Shown here: piece by piece, positions 26,457 through 35,205 of the stretch
Layout: the number at the start of each line of letters is the position of its first letter
How positions within the stretch are numbered: the stretch's first letter is position 1
DNA from: CAWJAP01 sp963834365
GTDB lineage: Bacteria; Acidobacteriota; Vicinamibacteria; Vicinamibacterales; Vicinamibacteraceae
NCBI GenBank assembly: GCA_963834365.1
Contig: CAWIBS010000034.1
Coordinates: forward strand, 1-64,000
Length of the DNA: 64,000 nucleotides
Reading direction: 5' to 3'
Notes under the pieces: generated by a model
Seen by the model: only the letters and a program-made list of their open reading frames with translations
The model's database searches: none
Told to the model about the DNA's origin: nothing
Made by a program: the position numbers and the translations under genes

Positions 26457-27628
26457 CGTCGCGTCAGCAGCAGTCCCTTCAGGGCAACGAGCCCGGCCAG
26501 GATGGCGCCGGTGAGCGGCACGGTGTGACCCGTGAACGGCGTCGCCAGGACCAGCGCTGCGGCTGCCGGGCCGAGCCAGCGTGTGCGCCGGTAGTCGGGC
26601 CTGTGGTGCAGCAGCCAGAGGCACAGCAGATACACCGCGACCGGAATCGCCACCGCCGCCCCGGCGCCGACCCGCCCGACCTTCGCATGATGCGTGGCGT
26701 GATCGACCGCCACCGCCAGCCCGGCCCCCACGGCGGCTGCCGCGGCGAAGATCAGATAGTGCCCGTAGCCCCAGACGATGGCCTTCGGCAGGCTCGTGAG
26801 GAGATCGTGGACGGGTCGATCGAAGTAGATCCACCACATCGCGAACACCGTCAGCAGCCCGCCGACGATGATCGGCGTCAGCGAGGCGTGCGCCTCACCG
26901 GAGACCACCGCCGACTGCACGGCCATCGTCGCCGCAAGCATCGATTCGCCCAGGACGATCAAGGTGAGCAGGCCGTATCGCTCGGTGATGTGGTGCGGAT
27001 GCCACGTCGTGCTTGCGGCGCGCTCCGCCCATACCGGGACCGCGAGCTCCAGCGCCGCGAAGGCGAGGAACCCCGGTCCCCAGAGGGCAGGCACGTAGAG
27101 CAGTGCAACCCAGCCGACCTGCAGAACGCTGATGCCGGCGGCGTACCTGCGTGCCGTGGCACGGTGCACGGGGTCCGATGCGGCGGCCCGCAGCCACTGC
27201 GCGACGAGCGCCAGCCGCATGACGACATAGCCCGCCACCATCGTGTGATTCGGCGCGCGCGACTCGAACATCGCGGGCACCCCGGCCGCCATGATCAGCG
27301 CGCCGGTGATCTGCACGAAGACCAGGAGGCGATACGGCACATCGTCGCAGTCGTAGGCGGAAGCGAACCAGGTGAAGTTCATCCACGCCCACCAGATGGC
27401 GAAGAAGACCATCAGGTAGCCGACGAGTCCCTCGACCGGATGGGCGTCCGCGACGGCGTGATGCAGTCCGCTGGCCGCCTGGGCGATCGCGACCACGAAG
27501 ATCAGGTCGAAGAACAGCTCGAGCGGCGTCGCTGTGCGGTGAGGCTCGTGCGGTGACCGCGCGATCATGCGCCGGGGTCCGGCCGTGCGAGAGGCGCCGG
27601 CATGCGTATCGATCGACGGATCCGACAT
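26453..27628 (-). CDS. ltrA: Low temperature requirement protein A family membrane protein
   Basis: About 390 residues with ten or so membrane helices. The family signature is clear: RTATPLELFFDLIFVVAIAQ near the N-terminus, WAWMNFTWFASAYDCDDVPY, and HHITERYGLLTLIVLGESML in the middle, with Glu in ERYGL and GES as conserved positions. The biochemical role is not settled; in Listeria the name-giver is needed for growth in the cold. ATG 27,628 (MSDPSID) fits family length better than the frame start at 27,667. The stop codon lies in the target duplication of the MITE-like element. Confidence 0.85.
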   Translation of the reverse strand: MSDPSIDTHAGASRTAGPRRMIARSPHEPHRTATPLELFFDLIFVVAIAQAASGLHHAVADAHPVEGLVGYLMVFFAIWWAWMNFTWFASAYDCDDVPYRLLVFVQITGALIMAAGVPAMFESRAPNHTMVAGYVVMRLALVAQWLRAAASDPVHRATARRYAAGISVLQVGWVALLYVPALWGPGFLAFAALELAVPVWAERAASTTWHPHHITERYGLLTLIVLGESMLAATMAVQSAVVSGEAHASLTPIIVGGLLTVFAMWWIYFDRPVHDLLTSLPKAIVWGYGHYLIFAAAAAVGAGLAVAVDHATHHAKVGRVGAGAAVAIPVAVYLLCLWLLHHRPDYRRTRWLGPAAAALVLATPFTGHTVPLTGAILAGLVALKGLLLTRR

Positions 27629-27729
27629 CGTGCCGGCGAAGATGCCACAACTCCGTGGCCACGTCATGTGCCACGTGATCAGCGACGGCCATCACAGCAG
27701 AACGAGCACCACCAGCCAGGATCGACTGG

Positions 27730-27735
27730 TAGAAT
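27730..27735 (+). promoter_or_regulatory. -10 box of the Nif3-like gene
   Basis: TAGAAT stands 23 bp before the ATG at 27,759, so the leader would be about 17 nt. Confidence 0.35.
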
Positions 27736-27758
27736 CCGCGTGAGCAGACGCCACAACG

Positions 27759-28694
27759 ATGCCGAACGACTCATTGAGTGACGTTCCTGGCGTTGCAGCC
27801 TGGTCGCGACGCAGCTTCATCGCGGCCGGCGCCGGCGTGACCAGCTGCGGGGCCGCTCGCGCACAGGCGCCGTCCCCGGTCCTGACGGCAGGGCAGGTCG
27901 TCGAACGAATCAAAGCCAACGTCGGCATTCCCTGGCGCGAACAGACCGTGGACAACCTCATCGCGGGCGCGAGCGACACGCCCGTCCGTGGGATCGCGAC
28001 CACCATGATGGCGACGCTCGACGTGCTGCAGCGGGCGAGCGCCGCCGGCCGGAACATGGTGATCACGCACGAGCCCACGTTCTTCTCGCACCAGGACCGG
28101 ACGGACGCCTTCGCCGACGATGCGACCTACAGGTTCAAGCTCGATTTCCTGACCAGGCAGTCGATGGCGGTGTTTCACTTCCACGATCACTGGCACGCCC
28201 GCAAGCCCGACGGGATCTGGACCGGCATGGTCCGCGCGCTGGGCTGGGAGCGCCGCGTCGATCCGCAGAATGCGCGTCGCCTCCTCTTCGACGGCGTCCC
28301 GTTGGCGCAGTTCGCCCGCGACATGCAGTCGACGCTCGAGATTCGCGTGATGCGGGTGATCGGCGATCCGGCGCTGCCGGTTCGCCGTGTCGCCGCCAGC
28401 TGGGGCAACGTCAGCCTGAACCCCGGCGTGCCGCTCATCTCGCAGCCCGACGTCGATGTCCTCGTCGTCGGCGAGACGCACGAGTGGGAGCTCGTCGAGT
28501 ACGTGCAGGACATGATCGCGTCGGGCCAGAAGAAGGCGCTGGTGCTGCTCGGCCACGTCGTGTCGGAGCAGGCCGGGATGAAGCTCTGTGCCGAGTGGCT
28601 GCGGACCTTCATCAGCGAGGTGCCGGTGGAGCTCGTCGAAGCGCCGGAACCCTACTGGAGTCCTGAGCGTCCGCCGAGGGATGGCGGACGGTAG
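27759..28694 (+). CDS. Tat-exported Nif3-like (GTP cyclohydrolase I type 2 / NIF3) family protein
   Basis: A 311-residue protein with a twin-arginine type signal (SRRSFIAAGAGVTSCGAARA). The NIF3 fold motifs follow: GIATTMMATLDVLQRASAAG and NMVITHEPTFFSH, where HEP holds a metal ligand, then VGETHEWELVEYVQDMIASG and the C-terminal LLGHVVSEQAGM. The family binds two metal ions and has no firmly known substrate. An export signal on a NIF3 protein is unusual. A 7 bp phrase repeat separates it from the next gene. Confidence 0.8.
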   Translation: MPNDSLSDVPGVAAWSRRSFIAAGAGVTSCGAARAQAPSPVLTAGQVVERIKANVGIPWREQTVDNLIAGASDTPVRGIATTMMATLDVLQRASAAGRNMVITHEPTFFSHQDRTDAFADDATYRFKLDFLTRQSMAVFHFHDHWHARKPDGIWTGMVRALGWERRVDPQNARRLLFDGVPLAQFARDMQSTLEIRVMRVIGDPALPVRRVAASWGNVSLNPGVPLISQPDVDVLVVGETHEWELVEYVQDMIASGQKKALVLLGHVVSEQAGMKLCAEWLRTFISEVPVELVEAPEPYWSPERPPRDGGR

Positions 28695-28696
28695 GT

Positions 28697-28734
28697 TGAT
28701 TACGGGCTACGGGCTACGGGCTACTACGGGCTGC
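28697..28734. repeat. 7 bp phrase repeat CTACGGG
   Basis: Five units TACGGGC/CTACGGG between two genes. It is the reverse of the CCCGTAG units at 8,253 and 41,870, and it occupies the place where a ribosome binding site for the next gene would be. Confidence 0.7.
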
Positions 28735-28735
28735 G

Positions 28736-29524
28736 ATGGCGGAAACCACCTCGACACGATCACCTCGGCAGGCGGGTCAGTCCCTCACGCCGGAGGTCGA
28801 GGCCGCCGTCGCCTGGCTGAAGCGCCGCGGGACGGCGCGCACGCGCGATGGCATGGCGCGCTACGGGCTGCCGTCGGACAAGGCGTTCGGCGTCCCGGTC
28901 GGGACGATCCAGCAGCTTGCCAAACGCCTCGGCCGCAATCACCAGCTCGCGGCGGGACTTTGGGACACCGGCTGGTACGAGGCCCGGCTGCTTGCGGCAT
29001 TCGTCGATGAGCCGGAGCGTGTGACGCCGGCGCAGATGGACCGCTGGTGCCGCGACTTCGACAACTGGGGCGTCTGCGACACGGTGTGCTTCCACCTGTT
29101 CGACCGCACGCCGCACGCCTTCGGCAAGGTCGCGCAGTGGTCGCGACGCCGCGACGAATTCGCCAGGCGCGGCGCCTTCGCGCTGCTGGCCTGTCTCGCG
29201 CTGCACGACAAGCAGGCGGACGATGCGCGGTTCCTGCGCTGCCTGCCGCTCGTCGAGCGGGGCGCCGCCGACGAGCGCAACTTCGTCAAGAAGGGCGTGA
29301 GCTGGGCGCTTCGCCTGATCGGGCGTCGCAATCTCGCGCTCAACGCGGCGTCGGTGGAGCTTGCCGGGCGGCTGGCGGCTTCCACGCAGCCGGCAGCGCG
29401 ATGGGTGGGGAAGGACGCGCTGAAGGAGCTGACAAGCCCCGCGGTGAGACGACGCCTCGAGCCACGGACACAACGAAAGGCGCCGCGGACACGACAACGA
29501 AGAAGAGCCACGGACAAGATCTGA
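28736..29524 (+). CDS. AlkD-like DNA alkylation repair protein
   Basis: HEAT-like repeat glycosylase family that removes alkylated bases. The signature lies in WCRDFDNWGVCDTVCFHLFD, with the W and D of the AlkD active region, followed by FARRGAFALLACLALHDKQA and FVKKGVSWALRLIGRRN. The family part ends near residue 235; the last 25 residues (PRTQRKAPRTRQRRRATDKI) are encoded by CCACGGA-type repeats, so the natural stop has been lost. No Shine-Dalgarno sequence precedes the ATG. Confidence 0.85.
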   Translation: MAETTSTRSPRQAGQSLTPEVEAAVAWLKRRGTARTRDGMARYGLPSDKAFGVPVGTIQQLAKRLGRNHQLAAGLWDTGWYEARLLAAFVDEPERVTPAQMDRWCRDFDNWGVCDTVCFHLFDRTPHAFGKVAQWSRRRDEFARRGAFALLACLALHDKQADDARFLRCLPLVERGAADERNFVKKGVSWALRLIGRRNLALNAASVELAGRLAASTQPAARWVGKDALKELTSPAVRRRLEPRTQRKAPRTRQRRRATDKI

Positions 29525-29531
29525 CTAGATC
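29459..29531. repeat. CCACGGA repeat units at the end of the AlkD-like gene
   Basis: Three spaced units, the last GAGCCACGGACAAGATCTGA, share their core with the arrays at 30,963-31,122 and 35,058-35,203. The repeat forms the coding tail of the preceding gene. Confidence 0.7.
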
Positions 29532-29733
29532 GGATCAACATCGATGGCGTCGTTTGGAACGCAACGTCCGGCTTGACTGCCACGACGAACCCAGCCGTCT
29601 GGACCGGCTCGCCGAGTAAGCCATGGCGCGCGACGACGGCACCCACGAAGTGAAGAGACGTGGCCTTCAGGCGGTGAGGGTGGATATTCGTTAGCCTGTC
29701 ATTCGCAGTCTGTTCCTCCAACGGTGTCACGAC

Positions 29734-30426
29734 ATGGCCAAGACCGTCCTGGGCATCGGCGCGCACTACGACGACTGTGTGTTCGGCATCTCGGGCATCC
29801 TTCTGAAAGCCTTGCGCCAGCACCATCGTGTGCTCGTGCTCTCGCTCATCGGCGACTACAGCAACTGGAGGCCGGTGAGGGGGCGCGAACGCGAGATCGT
29901 CGATGGCACCATCCGTCTCGGCAAGGAATATGGTGTCGAGATGCGTTTCCTCGACTTCGCCGAGATGAAGATCGCGGTGACGGAGACCACGATGCGTCTC
30001 GTGGCCGACGCCGTTGCCGACATCGCACCGGACATCGCGTTCACGCTCTGGCCGAACGATCGCCATCCCGATCACGAGATGGCCGCGCGGATCGCCAAGA
30101 TCGCGGTCGGCTTCGCGGATCGCCTGATCGCTCCCGAGCGCAGTTTCACACCCGCGCAGCGCGTCTATCAGTTCGACAACGGTCCGCGGCACACGATTGG
30201 CTTCGAGCCCGATACCTTCATCGACGTGTCCGAGGAATGGCCGCAAGCGATCGAGTGGCTGGGGAGGCTCATGGCGCTGCTGCGAAACCAACCCTACGAC
30301 AAAGCCAGGCTGGACGGCGCGCAGCGCGCCAAGGAGACGCTGGCGCTGTATCGCGGACAGACCTGCGGCGTGCGGTACGCCGAAGCCGTGCGAGGCCTGA
30401 ACGCCTATCCGGTCGACGTGTGGTGA
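29734..30426 (+). CDS. PIG-L family deacetylase
   Basis: A 230-residue zinc-dependent N-acetylglucosamine deacetylase fold. The first metal motif is GIGAHYDDCVFGISG (AHPDD in most relatives; here tyrosine replaces proline) and the second WPNDRHPDHEMAARI (HPDH). The middle, GREREIVDGTIRLGKEYG, is also family-typical. It removes an acetyl group from an amino sugar or a similar compound. No glycosyltransferase or thiol-biosynthesis gene lies next to it, so the substrate is open. Confidence 0.88.
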   Translation: MAKTVLGIGAHYDDCVFGISGILLKALRQHHRVLVLSLIGDYSNWRPVRGREREIVDGTIRLGKEYGVEMRFLDFAEMKIAVTETTMRLVADAVADIAPDIAFTLWPNDRHPDHEMAARIAKIAVGFADRLIAPERSFTPAQRVYQFDNGPRHTIGFEPDTFIDVSEEWPQAIEWLGRLMALLRNQPYDKARLDGAQRAKETLALYRGQTCGVRYAEAVRGLNAYPVDVW

Positions 30427-30516
30427 GCCCGCCCGGAGTCAATACGATCGGGAACTGCGCGATGCAGGTTCTCGAGATCATCTGCGTTTTCAATCCAGGG
30501 GCCCAGCTTGACGATA

Positions 30517-30592
30517 TTACCGTTCAGCGGCGGCGGCGAGAGGGAGGGAGCGCAGCGACCGACGCGCCCGTCCGTCTGCAACGAGGCGTTAA
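30517..30592 (+). other. Possible attC-like recombination site
   Basis: TTACCG at the left and CGTTAA at the right resemble the R'' and R' boxes of integron cassette sites (one mismatch in pairing). TTCAGCGG near the left and CCGTCTGCAA near the right could be the inner boxes. The right box overlaps the stop codon of the minus-strand gene. There is no second site or integrase in view, so this is tentative. Confidence 0.3.
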
Positions 30593-30945
30593 GGAGCACT
30601 CTCCGGCGGCCACGCGTGCTCTATCGACGCGTGTAGCTTGCCCGGCGGATCATCGAGCAGAATTCGGTGCGGGAACTGGGCCATGCGCAGAGCGACCGAT
30701 AGCGTCCGAAGTTGAGTCTCGGCAATGTGTGCTTCTCCCGGGATGAACCCCGATGCGAACATCAACGCCTCATCCGAGGAATCCATCTCCCATTCGAGGA
30801 TGGAATCGGGCGGAGCTCGAAGGATAACCTTGCCGTTGTAGCCCGACTGATGCGGTCTCAGCGCGAGTTGACAATCAACGAGGTAGGACTCAATCCCACG
30901 AAGCCCATGGGGAGCGTAGATCTCGACGCAGAAGTGGCACTTCAC
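30589..30945 (-). CDS. Hypothetical protein, possibly cassette-borne
   Basis: A 118-residue protein starting at GTG 30,945 with AGGGA eight bases upstream. It reads VEIYAPHGLRGIESYLVDCQ, then QSGYNGKVILRAPPDSILEW. No domain or motif is recognised. No signal peptide or membrane helix is visible, so it is probably cytoplasmic. Its GC content is clearly lower than that of neighbouring genes. It is flanked by an attC-like sequence at its 3' end and by a repeat array at its 5' end, which suggests it was acquired. Confidence 0.5.
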   Translation of the reverse strand: MKCHFCVEIYAPHGLRGIESYLVDCQLALRPHQSGYNGKVILRAPPDSILEWEMDSSDEALMFASGFIPGEAHIAETQLRTLSVALRMAQFPHRILLDDPPGKLHASIEHAWPPESAP

Positions 30946-30962
30946 ACTGTTTCCCTACGTGC

Positions 30963-31122
30963 CTGTCAGATCTAATCCGTGGCTGATCCTGTTCAATTCC
31001 GTGGCTGACTTTGTCCGATCTATCCGTGGCTGATCTTGTCAGATTTATCCGTGGCTGATTTGGTCAGATCTGTCCGCGGCTGATCTTGTCCGAATCTATC
31101 CGCGGCTGATCTATCCGCGGCT
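30963..31122. repeat. Tandem array of about seven 24 bp CCGTGGCTGATC units
   Basis: The consensus is about TTGTCAGATCTATCCGTGGC followed by TGATC, in one orientation. It touches the 3' end of the ADOP gene: its last residues (SRG) and TAG stop are repeat sequence. An array of the same family in mixed orientation closes the other end of this gene block at 35,058-35,203. Confidence 0.85.
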
Positions 31123-33797
31123 TAGTACCTGGACCGGATCGATGCGGGACGCCCGGCGTGCCGGCAGCCAGCCTGCGAGCGCGCCCGTCGTCATGAGCAG
31201 GAGGGCCGCGGCGATCAGCGTCGGCGGGTCCCGCGCCTCCAGGCCGAAAAGCAACGGCGCGACGAACTGCGTCGCCCAGAGGCTCACGGCGATGCCGCAC
31301 AACAGGCCGAGTCCGACGAGGCGCAGCGCGCGTCCGAGGACCAGCGTGACGACGCCGCGAGGTGCGGCGCCGAGCGCGATCCGGATGCCGATCTCCGCGC
31401 GCCGCCGGCTCACGGCGTACGACGTGACGCCATACAGGCCCAGGGACGCCAGCAGCAGCGCCACCAGGCCGAAGAAGCCCGACAACGCCGCCACCAGGCG
31501 TTCCTGCGTCAGCGCCGTGTGGATCCGATCGGCCAGCGGGGTGAAAGTAATCCGCAGGTCGGGATGGAGCGGCGCCAGCGCCGCGGCGAGCGGCTTTGCG
31601 AGGCGTGCCGGCGAACCCGCGACCGCTCGCACGCTGAGCGACGTTGAGGCGCCGAGCTGGCGCTCCTGCGAGTACAGACATGTACAGCGTGGGCGGGACG
31701 GGTTCCCGCAGCGAGTCGTACACGGCATCGTTCACGTAGCCGACGATCACGCGGGTCACGTCGTGTGGCCCATGCACGCGGGTGCCGATGGGGTTGCGGC
31801 CGCCCGTGAACCGTCTCGCGAACGCCTCGTTGACGATCGCGACGGGGAGTGCTCCCGGCGTATCGGTGCTGGCGAAGTCGCGGCCCGCGATCAGGCGCAT
31901 GCCGTAGGTGCGGAACCAGCCCGGGCTCACCATGTTGAAAGACGTCAGGCGATCCGCCACCGGCAAGGGCGGACCATCCGGCAACTCGATACGGTTGTTC
32001 CAGCGCCGTCGACTGACCGGCGTTACCGTCGACAGCGCCGCGCTGGACACGCCCGGCACCGCGAGCGCGGCGTCGATGACGCCGCGGAACAGCGCTTCGC
32101 GATCGGCTGGCTCGATCCGCGCCTCCGGCACCTCGATCGACGCCACGAGCATCGGCTGGCTGTCGAAGCCGAGATGCATGCGCGCGAGCGACGCGAACGT
32201 CCGGAGAAACAGCCCAGCCGCCACGAGCAGCACCAGGGACAGCGCCACCTGCAGCACGATGAGCGCGTGGCCGAGACGGCCCGATCCGCCCGCTCCGGCG
32301 CCGCGACCCTGCGTCTTGAGGGCTTCGTTCGGCTGCACACGTGTCGCGTGGACGGCGGGCGCCGTTCCGAAGAGCAGCGCCGTCCCCACGGCGGCCGCGG
32401 CGGTGAAGCCCAGGACCCGCCAGTCGAGCGCCAGGTCGAGGAACACCGTTTCGGCCTCGCTGGTCAGCTGCGTGGCCAGCGCGCGGCTGCCCAGCCGCGC
32501 GACGAGCAGTCCCAGCAGCGCCCCCGCGCTCGACAGCAGCAGGCTCTCGGTCAGGAGTTGTCGCGCAATGCGCAGGCGGGAGGCCCCGAGCGCCACGCGC
32601 AGGCTCAGCTCGTGACGCCGCGCCGAGCCTCGCGCGAGGAGCAGGTTCGCGAGGTTGGCGCACGTGACCAGCAGGACCAGGCCGACGACCACCATGATCG
32701 TGGTCAGCGGCCGGCTGTAGCGTTCGCGCAGGCTGGAATCCCCGTTGGGGGCGGGCTCCACTCGGAACGGCTCCCGCAGATAGTTCTTTTCCTCGTCCGC
32801 GTGCCAGTCGTCGGGCATCGTGGCCGCGCGCATCGCCGGCTGCCGGGCCCGCAGCATCGCGGTGGCGCCTTCGACGGTCTGTCCCGGTTTCAGCCGGAAC
32901 ATGATCCGCAGCCACCAGCTCGATCGCCGTTGCAGCGCCCGCGCGCCGGAGAGCCGCGTCACCGTCCCGATCGGGATCGCGACGTCGAAGGTGCGGCCCA
33001 CGTCCACGCCGAAGAACCCGGGCGGCGCCACGCCGACGATCGTGAACGGGACACGCTCCACGGTGATCGACCGGCCGATGACGTCGGCCGCTCCGCCGAA
33101 CCGGCGGTGCCAGAACCCGTCACTGATGACGGCGACGGGGCCGTCCGGACCGCCTCCGGGCTGGTCGTCCTCCGGGCCGAACGTGCGGCCGAGCATCGCC
33201 CGCACGCCGAGCACCTCGAACATCGTCCCGCTGGCCCACAGGCCGTCAACGAACTCGCTTTCGCCGCGCAGCGCCAGGTTGAAGCGCGTGCTGGACACGG
33301 CGAACGCGCCGTCGAACGAGCCGGCGCGTCCCGCGAACCTGCTCCCAGATCGGATTCGTCCAGTGCACCCGCCGGCCGGACTCGTCGGCGAGGAGGGCGA
33401 GTCAATCCGGGGCGGCCACGGGCAGCGCCCGCAGCAGCAGCGTGTCCACGACCGAAAAGATCGCGGAGTTGGCGCCGATGCCGAGCGCCAGCGAGAGGAT
33501 GGCGACCGCCGTGACGCCGGGCGTGGCCCTCAGCGCGCGCACGCCGTCGCGGAGGTCCTGCATCAGGCGCTCCGCGGATCCCCAGCCCCAGCTCTCGCGC
33601 GTCGCTTCCCGAATCAGCGCGACGCTGCCGAAGTCCCGGCGCGCCGCGGCTTCCGCCGCGTCCGCCGGCAACCCCGACGCCTGCTGTTCCTCGGCTTCGG
33701 CCTCGAGGTGGAAGCGGAGTTCCTCGTCGAGCTCGCGCTCACGGCGCTTCCACCGCCACAACGCGCGAAGCCGGGCGCCCGCCGCTCGAAGCGCCAT
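31111..33797 (-). pseudogene. ADOP-type ABC transporter permease, with one internal stop and two frameshifts
   Basis: The N-terminal piece (RRERELDEELRFHLEAEAEE, then LSLALGIGANSAIFSVVDTL) is typical of the acidobacterial ADOP permeases, MacB-like proteins with an extra N-terminal helix domain. At 33,402 a TGA stands where CGA is expected (the reading goes on as LALLADESGRRVHWTNPIW). An extra base near 33,331 and another shift near 31,675 (after PTLYMS) change frame again. The last part has LVALLLASLGLYGVTSYAVS and ends RRASRIDPVQVL. In full it would be about 890 residues, with a MacB-like periplasmic domain. It is cotranscribed with PadR, 3 bp away. Either decayed or misassembled. Confidence 0.8.
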
Positions 33798-33800
33798 GCG

Positions 33801-34142
33801 CTACTCCGCCAGCCTCAGCACCCGCGTCATCGCGACCGAGAGCTGCTGCCACCGCGATTGCTGCGCGACGAGCTGCTTCCGGCCCCGGGGCGTGAGCGTG
33901 TAGTACTTCGCGCGCTTGCCCTTGTCCGACGTCTGCCACGCGGCCGCAATCCATCCCTGGGCCTCGAGGCGATGGAGCGCCGGATAGAGCGATCCGGTTT
34001 CAACCCTGAGCACGTCTTCCGACAGCGTGCGGATCTGCTTCGCGATCGCGTGACCGTGGCACGCGCCGAAGACGAGCGTCCGCAGGATCAGGAGATCGAG
34101 CGTGCCCTGGAGGAGCTCGACACGGTGCGGGGTGGCGGGCAT
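33801..34142 (-). CDS. PadR-family transcriptional repressor
   Basis: A 113-residue winged-helix repressor of the short PadR type: LLQGTLDLLILRTLVFGACH, then LRVETGSLYPALHRLEAQGW with the wing in GKRAKYYTLTPRGRKQL. It is the first gene of the operon with the ADOP permease, a standard acidobacterial pair. A 46 bp palindrome starts 2 bp upstream of its start codon, so the operon is probably autorepressed. The ligand is unknown. Confidence 0.93.
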   Translation of the reverse strand: MPATPHRVELLQGTLDLLILRTLVFGACHGHAIAKQIRTLSEDVLRVETGSLYPALHRLEAQGWIAAAWQTSDKGKRAKYYTLTPRGRKQLVAQQSRWQQLSVAMTRVLRLAE

Positions 34143-34143
34143 G

Positions 34144-34189
34144 ATTGTGTAGGCATTCTACTTCATGAATCGTAGAGTGTCTACACAAT
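34144..34189. promoter_or_regulatory. PadR operator: 46 bp near-perfect palindrome
   Basis: Outer arms ATTGTGTAG and CTACACAAT, inner arms CTAC and GTAG, and the centre TTCATGAA form nested symmetry over 46 bp, broken at only a few positions. It lies between the PadR start codon and the methyltransferase gene on the other strand, so it could control both. The double symmetry suggests two dimers. Confidence 0.75.
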
Positions 34190-34266
34190 GCAGACACATG
34201 GTCGAAAATCAGTAGAAAGCCGACCGCATATCGCCGGCCGCCGGAAGCCGTGACAGGATACGGGAC

Positions 34267-35022
34267 GTGACGCAGGAGCGGATCACGGCGCTGTTCTTCG
34301 AGCTGTTCAGCGGACTGCCGCGCCAGGGCCCGGGAGACGAGGCCAGCACGCTGAAGGCGCTCGCGATCGTCCCGGCCACCGGTCCGCAGACACGCGTGCT
34401 CGACATCGGCTGCGGGACGGGTCTGCAGACGCGCGTGCTCGCGCGGGCGTCGCCGGCGCGCATCCTCGCCATCGACAACCATCCACCCTTCGTGGAGGAG
34501 CTGAACCGTCACGCGAAGGCGGCGGGCATGAGCGACCGGCTCGAGGCGCGGGTCGGGGACATGCGCGAGCTCGACTTCCCGCCGGGCTCATTCGATCTCG
34601 TCTGGTGCGAAGGCGCGATCAACGTCGTCGGCTTCGACCAGGGACTGCGTGCGTGGCGGTCCCTGCTCGTGCCCGGGGGCTGCATGGCCGTCACCGAGGT
34701 CTGCTGGAGCCGGCCGGATCCGCCGGCTGACTGCGCCGCGTTCTGGGCACAGGAATATCCGGACATCCGCGACGTCTCGACGCTCCTCGGCGTGATCGCG
34801 GACTCCGGCTACCAGACGATCGGGCACTTCGCCCTGCCGGCGGCGTCGTGGTGGGACGATTACTACCGTCCGCTCGAGGGCAACATCGAGGCGTTCCGCG
34901 CGCGATACCGCGCCGATCCCGACGCCCAGGCGCTGGCCGACCAGGTCCAGCGCGAGATCGACATGTGGCGCACGCACTCGGCGTTCTATCACTACGAGTT
35001 CTTCGTCATGCGCGCCGCGTGA
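34267..35022 (+). CDS. Class I SAM-dependent methyltransferase
   Basis: 251 residues with the SAM-binding motif I VLDIGCGTGLQTRVLAR (about 42-58), motif II-like AIDNHPPFVEEL and the post-motif GDMRELDFPPGSFDLVWCEG. The C-terminus (SWWDDYYRPLEGNIEAFR) is family-specific, for substrate choice. It starts at GTG 34,267. It is divergent from padR and shares the intergenic palindrome with it, so PadR may regulate it. The methyl acceptor is unknown. Confidence 0.87.
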   Translation: MTQERITALFFELFSGLPRQGPGDEASTLKALAIVPATGPQTRVLDIGCGTGLQTRVLARASPARILAIDNHPPFVEELNRHAKAAGMSDRLEARVGDMRELDFPPGSFDLVWCEGAINVVGFDQGLRAWRSLLVPGGCMAVTEVCWSRPDPPADCAAFWAQEYPDIRDVSTLLGVIADSGYQTIGHFALPAASWWDDYYRPLEGNIEAFRARYRADPDAQALADQVQREIDMWRTHSAFYHYEFFVMRAA

Positions 35023-35057
35023 GCGTCGCCGGCCGAGCATCGCCAGGCGACGGACCA

Positions 35058-35203
35058 GGGCCACGGACGGATCTGAACACGAGCCACGGACAGATCTGAC
35101 AAAAGCCACGGATAAATCTGACAAGATCTGAAATCGTCGCAGATCTAGTCCGTGGCTCGTATCTGATCTGTCCGTGGCTCCTATCGATCCAGTCCGTGGC
35201 CAG
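35058..35203. repeat. Converging arrays of CCACGGA units
   Basis: Three units in one orientation (GAGCCACGGACAGATCTGAC type) are followed by three in the opposite one (AGATCTAGTCCGTGGCTC type), meeting at AAATCGTCGC. The first three are inverted relative to the array at 30,963-31,122. Together the arrays enclose the ADOP, PadR and methyltransferase genes. Confidence 0.85.
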
Positions 35204-35205
35204 GC

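Noticed and set aside
31142..33514. A 790-codon plus-strand frame across the ADOP gene
   Set aside because: Antisense shadow without domains; the minus strand carries the conserved permease sequence.
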